Below are positions 24,285-31,884 of a stretch of 64,000 nt of DNA, one piece after another (position 1 is the first letter of the stretch; each line of letters begins with the position of its first letter). Location: assembly GCF_000472425.1 (NCBI RefSeq), contig NZ_AXAI01000023.1, forward strand, positions 1 to 64,000. Reading direction: 5' to 3'. The notes under the pieces are model-generated. The model saw only the letters and a program-made list of their open reading frames with translations. It searched no databases and was not told the origin of the DNA. A program made the position numbers and the translations under genes. This DNA comes from Bradyrhizobium sp. Tv2a-2 (GTDB lineage Bacteria; Pseudomonadota; Alphaproteobacteria; Rhizobiales; Xanthobacteraceae).

Positions 24285-25628
24285 TCACATCTCGGCCATC
24301 ACCGCCTCGACCTTGCTGACGATGTCAGGCGCGCGCAGTGCGCTGTGGGGCTTGAGGAGGTGGCTCACCTCGGCGAGCGTGCGGTGCACGGCCGCGTCCT
24401 GGGCCGCGACCTTCTGCAGCGCGGCGGAAAACTGCATGCGCTGCTGGAAATCGCGCGGGCATGGTCCGCGCGTCTTGCCGTAGATGAAATCATTCTCGGC
24501 GACTGACCATGGTGCAGCGAGCACGCCCTGGATCGCCTCGAAATAGGCCGGTGCGAGCGCATCGAGGCCTTCAGCGTTCTTCGCCCGCGCTTCCAGCAAG
24601 TGCTTAAGGACCCGCGCCTCCTGCGCGGCCACTGTCATGCCCTGTCCGTAGGCCGGATTGAAACGGCAGATCGCGTCGCCGATCGGAATGAGCCGTTGCG
24701 GAAAGCGTCGCAGCGCCTCGAAGCGCCGTCGCACGCTGGCGGGCAGATTGAAGCGATGGATTGCGCCGACAGCTTCGGCGTTCTTGATCGCGTCATGAAT
24801 GGTCGGCGTGCGTAAACCTCCGGCGAAGGCGATGAACTCGTCAAGCTGATCGGACGGGGCCTCGCCGTGCACGCCGTTGAGGCCGACATGCCAGCAACGA
24901 TCTTCAATCGGAAATATGAATCCGCCGCGGCCGCTGCTGGCACTCGGCCGGTGGAACACGGCGCGCCAGTTGCGGGGCGCATGCCGCGGAATCCGGAACG
25001 TCGCAGTGGCGTACGCTAGATCGACGCCGATCTCGGTTTCCTCGGGACGCGCCAGGTTCAAGCGGTCGAGCAGTTCCAGAGTGAGGGTGCCACGCGATGA
25101 GGCGTCGATCACGAGATCGGCGGCAAGTTCGACGCTGTCGCCGCTGGCAACGTCGTAGCGAACCCCAGTTACCACGGTGCTACCAGGTGATGCGAGCAGG
25201 CGGGTGACGCGACAGCCGGTCTGAAACGCGATGTTGGGCTCCTGCTCGACAAATCGCCGCACAACCAATTCGATCAGGGGGCGCGTCATCGACAGCGAGT
25301 CGATTCCAAGATCGCGCTGTGGAAATGGATCGAACCCGGGTGCCTCGACCAGAGTTTCGGAACCGACGCGGACCCTGATGGCGCCGGCTTTTTCGAGCGC
25401 GGCTTCGAAGGAGGGAAAGAACTCGCTCAACGTATCGAGGCCGCCACGCAGCAGCACATGAAGCTGCCGGCAATGCGGCGTACCGATGCGTGGATCGGCG
25501 GTCGCAGGCAGCACATCGCGCTCCAGCACGGTGACCTTGTCAAAATAAGGAGAAAGTGCCTTGGCGGCGGCGAGGCCGCCCATGCCGGCGCCGATGATGA
25601 TGGCGTGTCGTCCAAATGAATTAAGCAT
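24285..25628 (-). CDS. FAD-dependent oxidoreductase (PHBH/squalene-epoxidase-like)
   Basis: The 447-residue product has an N-terminal FAD-binding Rossmann motif (AIIIGAGMGGLAAAKALSPY) followed by VTVLERDVLP. A second motif, RLIPIGDAICRFNPAYGQGM, is the GD motif binding the FAD ribityl chain in class A flavoprotein monooxygenases. Its overall layout (HCRQLHVLLRGGLDTL near residue 55, DLVIDASSRGT mid-protein) resembles the poorly characterised 'FAD-binding monooxygenase' group rather than true aromatic hydroxylases. The start at 25628 follows CAGGGAAT. The substrate is unknown; the nearby feruloyl-CoA synthase hints at aromatic compounds. Confidence 0.75.
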   Translation of the reverse strand: MLNSFGRHAIIIGAGMGGLAAAKALSPYFDKVTVLERDVLPATADPRIGTPHCRQLHVLLRGGLDTLSEFFPSFEAALEKAGAIRVRVGSETLVEAPGFDPFPQRDLGIDSLSMTRPLIELVVRRFVEQEPNIAFQTGCRVTRLLASPGSTVVTGVRYDVASGDSVELAADLVIDASSRGTLTLELLDRLNLARPEETEIGVDLAYATATFRIPRHAPRNWRAVFHRPSASSGRGGFIFPIEDRCWHVGLNGVHGEAPSDQLDEFIAFAGGLRTPTIHDAIKNAEAVGAIHRFNLPASVRRRFEALRRFPQRLIPIGDAICRFNPAYGQGMTVAAQEARVLKHLLEARAKNAEGLDALAPAYFEAIQGVLAAPWSVAENDFIYGKTRGPCPRDFQQRMQFSAALQKVAAQDAAVHRTLAEVSHLLKPHSALRAPDIVSKVEAVMAEM

Positions 25629-26027
25629 CGCAATTCCCTGCTGAAACGGTCGCAACCGGAGACAATCAAGAACGGGACTATCAAGAACGCGAAACGATCA
25701 AGAGGTGGCAGGCGGCGGCACAATAAGTGCGCGGGCCGAAAAAGTCTGCATCATGCGGCAGGCGCAATCAATGACCGCAAACATGGCACTCGGCCGCCGC
25801 TCCGGCAAGCGCGGAATTTGCGGCAAAGGCCTTCTGATTTGCCCGCCGGGCTTGCGTGGGCCGATTTCGCGTTGTCTCGATGCGCCCGACGAGCATTGTC
25901 ACGCGACAGATTGCGTGCGCCAAAAATTGAATTTCGCCTTGCGGTTCAAGCCGATTTGGGTTGTCCAGTGCCGCGCGCAAAGATTTTATAATTTCGGAGT
26001 GTTTTTGATCAAGTCAACCGGCCCGAG
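25629..26027. other. Gene-free stretch of about 400 bases
   Basis: Lies between the FAD oxidoreductase start and the end of the alpha/beta hydrolase gene, both on the minus strand. The open frames that cross it are Arg/Cys-rich and lack credible starts. It is slightly less GC-rich near 25920-26010. The region presumably holds the promoter of the oxidoreductase gene, but no sigma-70 boxes can be named with confidence. Confidence 0.45.
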
Positions 26028-27035
26028 TTATTTTGCGAGGAAGTCGAGCACGAGCTGGTCATACTTCTCCGGTGCTTCCAGGAAAACGAGGTGTCCGGTG
26101 TTCGGGATCACCTCGGCGCGCGCATTTTGCATTTTGGCGGCGAAGGCCTGGGCGAGCTCGGCGTTGTGGCCCATCTTGGAGCGCAACGCTTCAGGCGCGT
26201 TCGGCCGGCCCGGCGCGTTGTGGTCGTCGGCGCCCATGATGAACAGCGTCGACTCGGTGATGAGCGGAATCTCGTGCGCTACCGGCTCGCGATAGATCAT
26301 CTGGTAGGAGGCGACGAAGGACCGCAGCCAGCGCGGATAATCGGCGCTGCCCTTGATGTTGAAGCGTGCGTCGATGAACGGCGTCACCTGGTCGGGCGGC
26401 AGGTGAATCGCATAATTGGTCTCAAGCTGCTTGCGGTAGCCCTCCGCGGTGAGCTTGTCCTCGGTGTCGATGATCTTCTCCGTGGGCGCCGGTGGCACGT
26501 AGAGCCGGTAATCCTCCAGACCGATCGGCGCGGTCAGCACGAGATGATTGACGCGGTCGGGATAAGCGCGGGCAATGCGCACCGCGAGCATGCCGCCCAT
26601 GGAGTGTGCGACGACATCGGCCTTGGCGATCTGTAGATGATCGAGCAGCGCGATGGTGTTGCGCGCCAGGTTGTCGAAGTGCAGGTCGCCTTGCTGCTTG
26701 GAGGATTTGCCGAAGCCGATCTGGTCCGGCACCACGACGCGATAGCCGGCGCCGCCCAGGACCTTGATGACCGGCGCCCAGTAGCTCGCCGGAAAATTGC
26801 GGCCGTGCAACAGCACGACGGTGCGGCCGTTCGGCTGCGCGGGCTGCACGTCCATATAGGCCATGCGCAGCTCCTCGCCGTCATTGATGACCGGCAGGAA
26901 GCTCACGGGATAAGGATAGGGGAAGCCTTCCAGCGCGATGCCATAGGGCTCGCGGGGCGCATCGGCGGCGAAGCTCGACGTGAAGGGAGCGAGGAGGACG
27001 GCGGCGAAGATGGAGGCAATGACGGTGTGGCGCAT
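26028..27035 (-). CDS. Exported alpha/beta hydrolase
   Basis: The 335-residue product begins with a signal peptide (MRHTVIASIFAAVLLAPFTS, cleaved after SFA). It carries an alpha/beta-hydrolase fold: oxyanion-region LLHGRNFPASYW, nucleophile elbow AHSMGGMLA with the catalytic Ser, FIMGADDHNAPGR for the acid, and the catalytic His in NTGHLVFLEAP. It likely hydrolyses esters or epoxides in the periplasm; the substrate cannot be deduced. It ends 7 bases before a low-GC stretch. The ArsR-type regulator lies 100 bases upstream on the same strand and may be co-transcribed with it. Confidence 0.82.
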   Translation of the reverse strand: MRHTVIASIFAAVLLAPFTSSFAADAPREPYGIALEGFPYPYPVSFLPVINDGEELRMAYMDVQPAQPNGRTVVLLHGRNFPASYWAPVIKVLGGAGYRVVVPDQIGFGKSSKQQGDLHFDNLARNTIALLDHLQIAKADVVAHSMGGMLAVRIARAYPDRVNHLVLTAPIGLEDYRLYVPPAPTEKIIDTEDKLTAEGYRKQLETNYAIHLPPDQVTPFIDARFNIKGSADYPRWLRSFVASYQMIYREPVAHEIPLITESTLFIMGADDHNAPGRPNAPEALRSKMGHNAELAQAFAAKMQNARAEVIPNTGHLVFLEAPEKYDQLVLDFLAK

Positions 27036-27134
27036 GCAACAATGAGCTCGGCGGGTTCGGTACCGCCCGGCTTAAACGCGCGGGCCGCCGGGTCAAGCCC
27101 GGCTGCGACGCGCAGCGCGCCTCACACGCGATTG

Positions 27135-27830
27135 TTATTCGCCGCCTCCGAACAGCGCCGCAAAGCGCTTCTCGCCAGTTCGCGAAAAATTGACCACGCG
27201 GCTGCCCGGAGCGGGATCGCGCGCCGCCCACTTCAAGTCGGCAAAGCGGGTCATCAGGGCCGCACCGAGCGTGCCCGCCAGGTGATGCCGCCGCTCGCTC
27301 CAGTCGAGGCAGGCCTTGCACACGGGCCGGCGCGGATGGGCGAGCATGTCGGGCGAGATCTGCAGGTTCCTTTCCAGGAAACGTTCGCCCTCGGCGGTCA
27401 GCTCGATCTCCTGCTTCTTCTGCCGCACCAGTCTTTGCGTCTTCATGCTTTCCAGCATCTGCACGCCAAGATCACCGGCCAGGTGATCGTAGCAGACGCG
27501 GGCGCGGCGCAGCGCGGGATCCTTCGGCCCCGTGCGCACGCGCATGTGGCCGGCGCGCGCCGCAAGACCAGCGAGGCCTTCGAGGACACCGGCGACATCG
27601 GGATCGGTGAGGCGGTAATAGCGGTGGCGGCCCTGTTTTTCCAGCTCGACCAGCCCGCCGGCATCGAGCTTGGCAAGATGCGAGCTTGCGGTCTGCGGCG
27701 TGATGCCGGCCTCCTGCGCGAGCTCGCTCGCGGTGAGCGCGCGGCCGTCCATCAAAGCGGTCAGCATGTTCGCGCGAGCGGGGTCGCCGACCAGCGAAGC
27801 GACCATGGCGATATCGGGTCCTGCTTTCAT
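27135..27830 (-). CDS. ArsR-family winged-helix transcriptional regulator
   Basis: The 231-residue product has an N-terminal winged helix: VGDPARANMLTALMDGRALT, SELAQEAGITPQTASSHLAK and GLVELEKQGRHRYYRLTDPD. A longer C-terminal domain follows with RRPVCKACLDWSERRHHLAG, where two Cys and two His could bind a metal or sense redox. This long type, about 230 residues, is larger than classical ArsR. The start at 27830 (MKAGPDIAMVASLVGDP) fits the family. It is divergent from the NIPSNAP gene at 27938, with one dispersed palindrome between, and may control it and itself. The ligand is unknown. Confidence 0.85.
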   Translation of the reverse strand: MKAGPDIAMVASLVGDPARANMLTALMDGRALTASELAQEAGITPQTASSHLAKLDAGGLVELEKQGRHRYYRLTDPDVAGVLEGLAGLAARAGHMRVRTGPKDPALRRARVCYDHLAGDLGVQMLESMKTQRLVRQKKQEIELTAEGERFLERNLQISPDMLAHPRRPVCKACLDWSERRHHLAGTLGAALMTRFADLKWAARDPAPGSRVVNFSRTGEKRFAALFGGGE

Positions 27831-27889
27831 GCTTCGATGATAACCGAAGCATTGGCGACGGGCAAGGGGGTAGCATGTCCGCAATCAGT

Positions 27890-27923
27890 CGGGGTTCGAT
27901 GCTCTCGCATCGCCCGGAATGAC
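27890..27923. repeat. Dispersed intergenic palindrome (GGGTTCGATGC type), copy 1
   Basis: The sequence GGGGTTCGATGCTCTCGCAT followed by CGCCCGGAATGAC lies between the ArsR-like regulator and the NIPSNAP gene. It matches the copies at 38957-38989 (same orientation) and 37923-37957 (opposite orientation) almost base for base, including the inner GATGC/GCATC hairpin. Confidence 0.7.
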
Positions 27924-27937
27924 AACCGGAGGCTCCC

Positions 27938-28246
27938 ATGACCATCACCGTCTTCATCCGCTACCAGATCGATCCCTTCAAGCGCGCGCAGTTCGAGGTG
28001 TACGCGAAACGCTGGATGTCCGTCATTCCGAAATGCGGCGGTGACCTGATCGGCTATTTCATGCCGCATGAGGGTACCAACAACATCGCCTACGCCCTGA
28101 TCTCGTTCGAGAGTCTGGCCGCTTATGAAGCCTATCGCGCGCGGTTGCGCAGCGACGCGGAAGGTATGGCGAATTTCAACTTTGCCGAGGAGGGCAAGTT
28201 CATCCTCGCGGAGGAGCGCACGTTCCTGCGCAAGGTTGTCGCGTGA
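27938..28246 (+). CDS. NIPSNAP-family protein
   Basis: The 102-residue product begins MTITVFIRYQIDPFKRAQFE and contains WMSVIPKCGGDLIGYFMPHE and IALISFESL-like YALISFESLAAYEAYRARL, matching the NIPSNAP dimeric alpha-beta barrel. The family has no settled biochemical function. Its start at 27938 is preceded by GGAGGC. It is followed after 51 bases by the PEP-mutase/isocitrate-lyase family gene, and the two are probably co-transcribed and possibly controlled by the divergent ArsR-type regulator. Confidence 0.8.
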   Translation: MTITVFIRYQIDPFKRAQFEVYAKRWMSVIPKCGGDLIGYFMPHEGTNNIAYALISFESLAAYEAYRARLRSDAEGMANFNFAEEGKFILAEERTFLRKVVA

Positions 28247-28297
28247 GGGTCGCAACGTTATGTTGATCTCCCGCAAGAACAACAAGGGAGCGAACCA

Positions 28298-29113
28298 ATG
28301 CCGCTGACAGCTGCTGACAAACGCGCCACGTTTCACAACATGCACGAAAGCGGCTGCTTCGTGCTGCCGAATCCGTTCGATGTCGGCAGCGCGAAAGCGC
28401 TGCAGCATCTCGGCTTCAAGGCGATCGCCTCGACCAGCGCCGGATTCGCCTGGACCATCGGCAAGGCGGACAACCGCGTCACTGTGGACGACGTCTGCGA
28501 CCATCTCACCGCGCTGTGCGCCTCGGTGGACATTCCCGTCAACGCCGATTTCGAGGGCGGGTTTGCGATCGAGCCCGCGAAGGTCGCCGCCAATGTGACG
28601 CGGGCGGTGAAGACCGGCGTTGCCGGCCTCTCGATCGAGGACTCCACCGGCGACAAGGCGAAACCTCTCTATGAGCGCGGGCTGGCGGTCGAGCGCATCA
28701 AGGCGGCGCGTACCGCAATCGATGCCGACAAGAGCGGCGTGATGCTGGTCGGGCGCTGCGAGGCGTTTTTGTGGGGGCAGAGCGACCTCAAGCTCGTGAT
28801 CGATCGGCTGCTCGCCTATGCCGAAGCGGGCGCGGACTGTCTCTATGCGCCGGGCATCAAGACCAGGGAGGAGATATCGGCTGTCGTAAAGGCGGTGCAT
28901 CCCAAGCCGGTGAACCTCCTGATCGGTGCCTCCGGTCTCTCGCTTGCGCATGCGGCGGAGCTTGGCGTGCGCCGGATCAGCGTTGGCGGCTCGCTGGCGC
29001 GGATGGCCTGGGCCGGCTACATGCGCGCCGCGCGCGAGATGGCCGAGAAGGGGACATTCACCGAGCTCGCCGGCGGCTATCCCGGCGGGGAGCTGAACAA
29101 GATGTTCGGATGA
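28298..29113 (+). CDS. Isocitrate lyase/PEP mutase superfamily protein
   Basis: The 271-residue product matches the PEP-mutase/isocitrate-lyase TIM barrel: LPNPFDVGSAKALQHLGFKA, ASTSAGFAWTIGKAD, NADFEGGFA with metal-binding acidic residues, and GLSIEDSTGD. Later come LVGRCEAFLWG and YAEAGADCLYAPGIKT. The canonical KKCGH loop of true (methyl)isocitrate lyases is not seen, so the enzyme is better read as an oxaloacetate decarboxylase-like or carboxy-phosphonoenolpyruvate-type C-C or P-C lyase. The start at 28298 has AAGGGAGC upstream. It is probably co-transcribed with the NIPSNAP gene. Confidence 0.82.
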   Translation: MPLTAADKRATFHNMHESGCFVLPNPFDVGSAKALQHLGFKAIASTSAGFAWTIGKADNRVTVDDVCDHLTALCASVDIPVNADFEGGFAIEPAKVAANVTRAVKTGVAGLSIEDSTGDKAKPLYERGLAVERIKAARTAIDADKSGVMLVGRCEAFLWGQSDLKLVIDRLLAYAEAGADCLYAPGIKTREEISAVVKAVHPKPVNLLIGASGLSLAHAAELGVRRISVGGSLARMAWAGYMRAAREMAEKGTFTELAGGYPGGELNKMFG

Positions 29114-29184
29114 CAGTGTTTGGATGACAGGAGCTAGGCAGATGAGGCGGGCATGGCCCGCCGCATCTGGAGATCGCCGAGGCC

Positions 29185-29580
29185 TCAGCGGTTGTCGTTG
29201 GTCTGGCCGGCGGTTGGGTGATCAGTGCGGTCGACCTCCGATCCTGTCGGGGAGGATTGCGGCGGGGTCGTGCGGTTCGGTGCGGATCCCGTGGTCATGC
29301 CGGGCTGGCTGTTGGGGTTGGCGGGCCTGGTCTGCGCGGTCTGTGCCGGCGGGGCTGTCGAGGCATCGTGGACGCTGGAATTATTCAGGCCGTAGAACAC
29401 GGCCCCTAACACCAGCGCGATACCGAGCGCGAACAGCGCCATCTTGCCTGCGCTGGCCGGGCCTTCGGCGAGCTCCGGATCGAACTGCGCTTCGCGTTCA
29501 AGCCGGGCTTCCCGGTCGAGGTCATACTCGCTCATGGTGGGACGATAGGGGTCATAAGGATCATTCGGACTGCGTGCCAT
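29185..29580 (-). CDS. Single-pass membrane protein with Pro/Thr-rich tail
   Basis: Not recognised as a named family. The 131-residue product has a hydrophilic acidic N-terminus (SPNDPYDPYRPTMSEYDLDR), one membrane segment (MALFALGIALVLGAVFYGL) and a long low-complexity tail rich in Pro, Thr, Ser and Gln, likely periplasmic and disordered. A GGAGCC ribosome site precedes the ATG at 29580. Such proteins occur widely in bradyrhizobia without assigned role. It is divergent from the TRIC channel gene. Confidence 0.65.
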   Translation of the reverse strand: MARSPNDPYDPYRPTMSEYDLDREARLEREAQFDPELAEGPASAGKMALFALGIALVLGAVFYGLNNSSVHDASTAPPAQTAQTRPANPNSQPGMTTGSAPNRTTPPQSSPTGSEVDRTDHPTAGQTNDNR

Positions 29581-29728
29581 GGTGGCTCCTTCGTTCGCCT
29601 CCGTTGCCCCCTAGACAATGGTCTAGCAGGGTGCGCCGTTCCGCACGGAACAAGTGGTTTGCGCGGGACTGTTCAGCGCGGAACCCGGGCTTTAGGTTCC
29701 TGCAAACGGCCATCTCCCGGAGCACACC

Positions 29729-30370
29729 ATGTGGAACTTGCCGCCAAGCGATTCCGTCCTGCACTTTCTGTCGTTTGTCGCGCTGGCAGCCCAAGCCATG
29801 ACCGCGGCGCTGGCGGCGGGGCGGCGCAGCATGGACTGGCTCGGGGTGTGCCTGCTCGGCTGCATCACCGCGCTTGGCGGTGGCACCATCCGCGACCTGC
29901 TGCTCGGGCATTATCCGCTGGTGTGGGTGCAAAACCCCTTCTACCTCGAGCTGACCGTGATGGCGGCCTTCGTCACCATTCTGTTGGCCCGCCTGGTGCA
30001 TCGGCTTTACCTCGCCTTCCTCGTGCTGGATGCGATCGGGCTGGTCGTGTTCACCATGACTGGCTGCGATGTCGCCTGGCAGATGGATGCGTCGCTGCCG
30101 ATCGTGATCGTTTCCGGCATGATCACGGGGTGTGCAGGCGGCGTGTTGCGCGACATCCTTTGCAACGATGTGCCGCTGCTGTTTCGCGCCGAGCTCTATG
30201 CCAGCGTCTCGGTCGTCACCGGCCTGTTCTATGCCACAGCCTTTGGGCTGAAGCTGAACGCCGAGCTGTGGACGATCCTGACCTTCGCGCTGGGCCTGTC
30301 GCTGCGGCTGCTCGCCATTCGCTACAAATGGGAGATGCCGAAATTCGTCTTCACCGCGGACGAACGGTAA
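29729..30370 (+). CDS. TRIC-family trimeric intracellular cation channel (UPF0126)
   Basis: Bacterial TRIC proteins form trimeric cation channels in the inner membrane. The 213-residue product has seven hydrophobic segments arranged as two repeats, each with the family motif: GGGTIRDLLLGHYPLVWV in the first and GCAGGVLRDILCNDVPLLF in the second. The Gly-rich kinks and the RD pairs are the family's signature. The C-terminus ends FVFTADER. The ATG at 29729 is preceded by CCGGAG. Physiological role in bacteria is unclear; potassium balance is often proposed. Confidence 0.88.
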   Translation: MWNLPPSDSVLHFLSFVALAAQAMTAALAAGRRSMDWLGVCLLGCITALGGGTIRDLLLGHYPLVWVQNPFYLELTVMAAFVTILLARLVHRLYLAFLVLDAIGLVVFTMTGCDVAWQMDASLPIVIVSGMITGCAGGVLRDILCNDVPLLFRAELYASVSVVTGLFYATAFGLKLNAELWTILTFALGLSLRLLAIRYKWEMPKFVFTADER

Positions 30371-30381
30371 CGGTAAGGGCT

Positions 30382-31590
30382 CTACCTGGTCTTGCGGGCT
30401 TGGGCGACCTGTTCCGCCGTGACGGCCGACCCTGCGTTGCCCCAGGCGTTGCGAATATAGTTGGTGACGTCGGCGATCTGCTGGTCGGATAGTTGACTGG
30501 CGTAGGCCGGCATCGATCCCGTGTTGGGGGCGCGCGGCGTCGTCACGGTTTGCGCGCCGTCGAGGATGACGCGCAGCGTCGATGCGGGGTCGGCGGATTG
30601 CAGCAGCGGATTGCCGGGCAGCGGCGGGTAGATGCGTGGCGCGCCGGAGCCATCGGCCTCATGACAGGCGATGCAGGCATGGGCGTAGACCGCTTCTCCC
30701 GCCTTCATGCTGGTCTCCGGCGGCGGCAGCACCGCCGGTTCCGGCGGGCCCGACGGCAGGCTTTTCAAATAGACGGCGATGGCGTGGATATCGGCGTCGC
30801 TCATCTTCGAGGTGGAGTCGACGATGACTTCGGCCATCGGCCCGTCGGCATGGCTTCTCCCATTGCGGCCGCTTGCGAGGTATTCCGCAATGTCATCGAC
30901 GCTCCAGGATTTAAGCCCGCCGCGCTCGGCGCCATCGAGCCTTGGCGCGAACCAGCCGCCGACCAAGCCGCCCGAGAAGGCGCGGCCGCGCCTGTCGGCG
31001 CCGAATATGTTTTTCGGGGTGTGGCAGACGCCGCAATGGCCGAGACCCTCGACGAGGTAGCGGCCGCGATTCCAGTCAGTGCCTTTCTGCTGCTCCGGCT
31101 GCAGAATGCCGGGCCGGAAGAACAGGTAGTTCCACAGCCGCATCACCACGCGGTGGTTCAGTGGAAAGCGCAGCTCGGGTGGGGGTGCCTTGTTCGCAAA
31201 CGGCGTGAGCGTCGAGAGATAGGCGCGGATCGCCAGGATGTCGGGCCGCGTAAGCCTGGTGAAGTTGGGGTAGGGGAAGGCGGGATAGTAACGCGAGCCA
31301 TCGGGCGCGACGCCAAAGCGCAAGGCGCCATGGAAATCCTGGTCGCTCCACGCGCCGATCCCGGTCTCGCGATCCGGCGTCAGATTGGGCGAATAGATCG
31401 CGCCAAAAGGCGTGTCGATCCGCTTGCCCCCGGCGAAGGGTTTTGCGGGATCGGCCGTATGGCAGCCTGCGCAGTCGCCGGCTTCGACCAGAGCCTTGCC
31501 ACGCTCGATGGTTTCCTCCGAGGGCTCGGCGGCAAACGCATGCGCGGCGAATGCGCCGCACAAAAACAGACAAGCCAGAATCGCCCGCAT
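30382..31590 (-). CDS. Triheme cytochrome c (dehydrogenase-type cytochrome subunit)
   Basis: The 402-residue periplasmic protein has a signal peptide (MRAILACLFLCGAFAAHAFA) and three heme c sites, CAGCH, CGVCH and CIACH. They are spaced along three cytochrome c domains, each followed by a distal Met region such as YLSTLTPFAN. The layout is that of the cytochrome subunit of membrane-bound alcohol, gluconate or sorbitol dehydrogenases, which pass electrons to quinone or an oxidase. No catalytic dehydrogenase subunit lies alongside. The start at 31590 is chosen for the signal peptide; a longer frame reaches 31629. Confidence 0.85.
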   Translation of the reverse strand: MRAILACLFLCGAFAAHAFAAEPSEETIERGKALVEAGDCAGCHTADPAKPFAGGKRIDTPFGAIYSPNLTPDRETGIGAWSDQDFHGALRFGVAPDGSRYYPAFPYPNFTRLTRPDILAIRAYLSTLTPFANKAPPPELRFPLNHRVVMRLWNYLFFRPGILQPEQQKGTDWNRGRYLVEGLGHCGVCHTPKNIFGADRRGRAFSGGLVGGWFAPRLDGAERGGLKSWSVDDIAEYLASGRNGRSHADGPMAEVIVDSTSKMSDADIHAIAVYLKSLPSGPPEPAVLPPPETSMKAGEAVYAHACIACHEADGSGAPRIYPPLPGNPLLQSADPASTLRVILDGAQTVTTPRAPNTGSMPAYASQLSDQQIADVTNYIRNAWGNAGSAVTAEQVAQARKTR

Positions 31591-31884
31591 GGATCGAGTT
31601 CTTCCCTGCACCATTCGCTGTTGCGGCATTATAGGGGTGTTACGTCATTTCGCGAGCCCGGTAGGGGACGACACAAGCTGAAAATGGGGCGGCCCGCCGA
31701 GCCATGAAATTGCGAATTGGAGGGGAGGCTGCCCACGCTCCAGATTTGTGATGCGTTGGCGCAAAAATCCGCCCTAGAGTGGCAATCGCGTCCGGGGCGA
31801 TTACCTAATTCGGTAGTCAAGAATGAGCCGGGACGACCGAAAAGACGAGCAAAGCGACGGCCAGAGGGCTTCAGTGAGGGTGGA

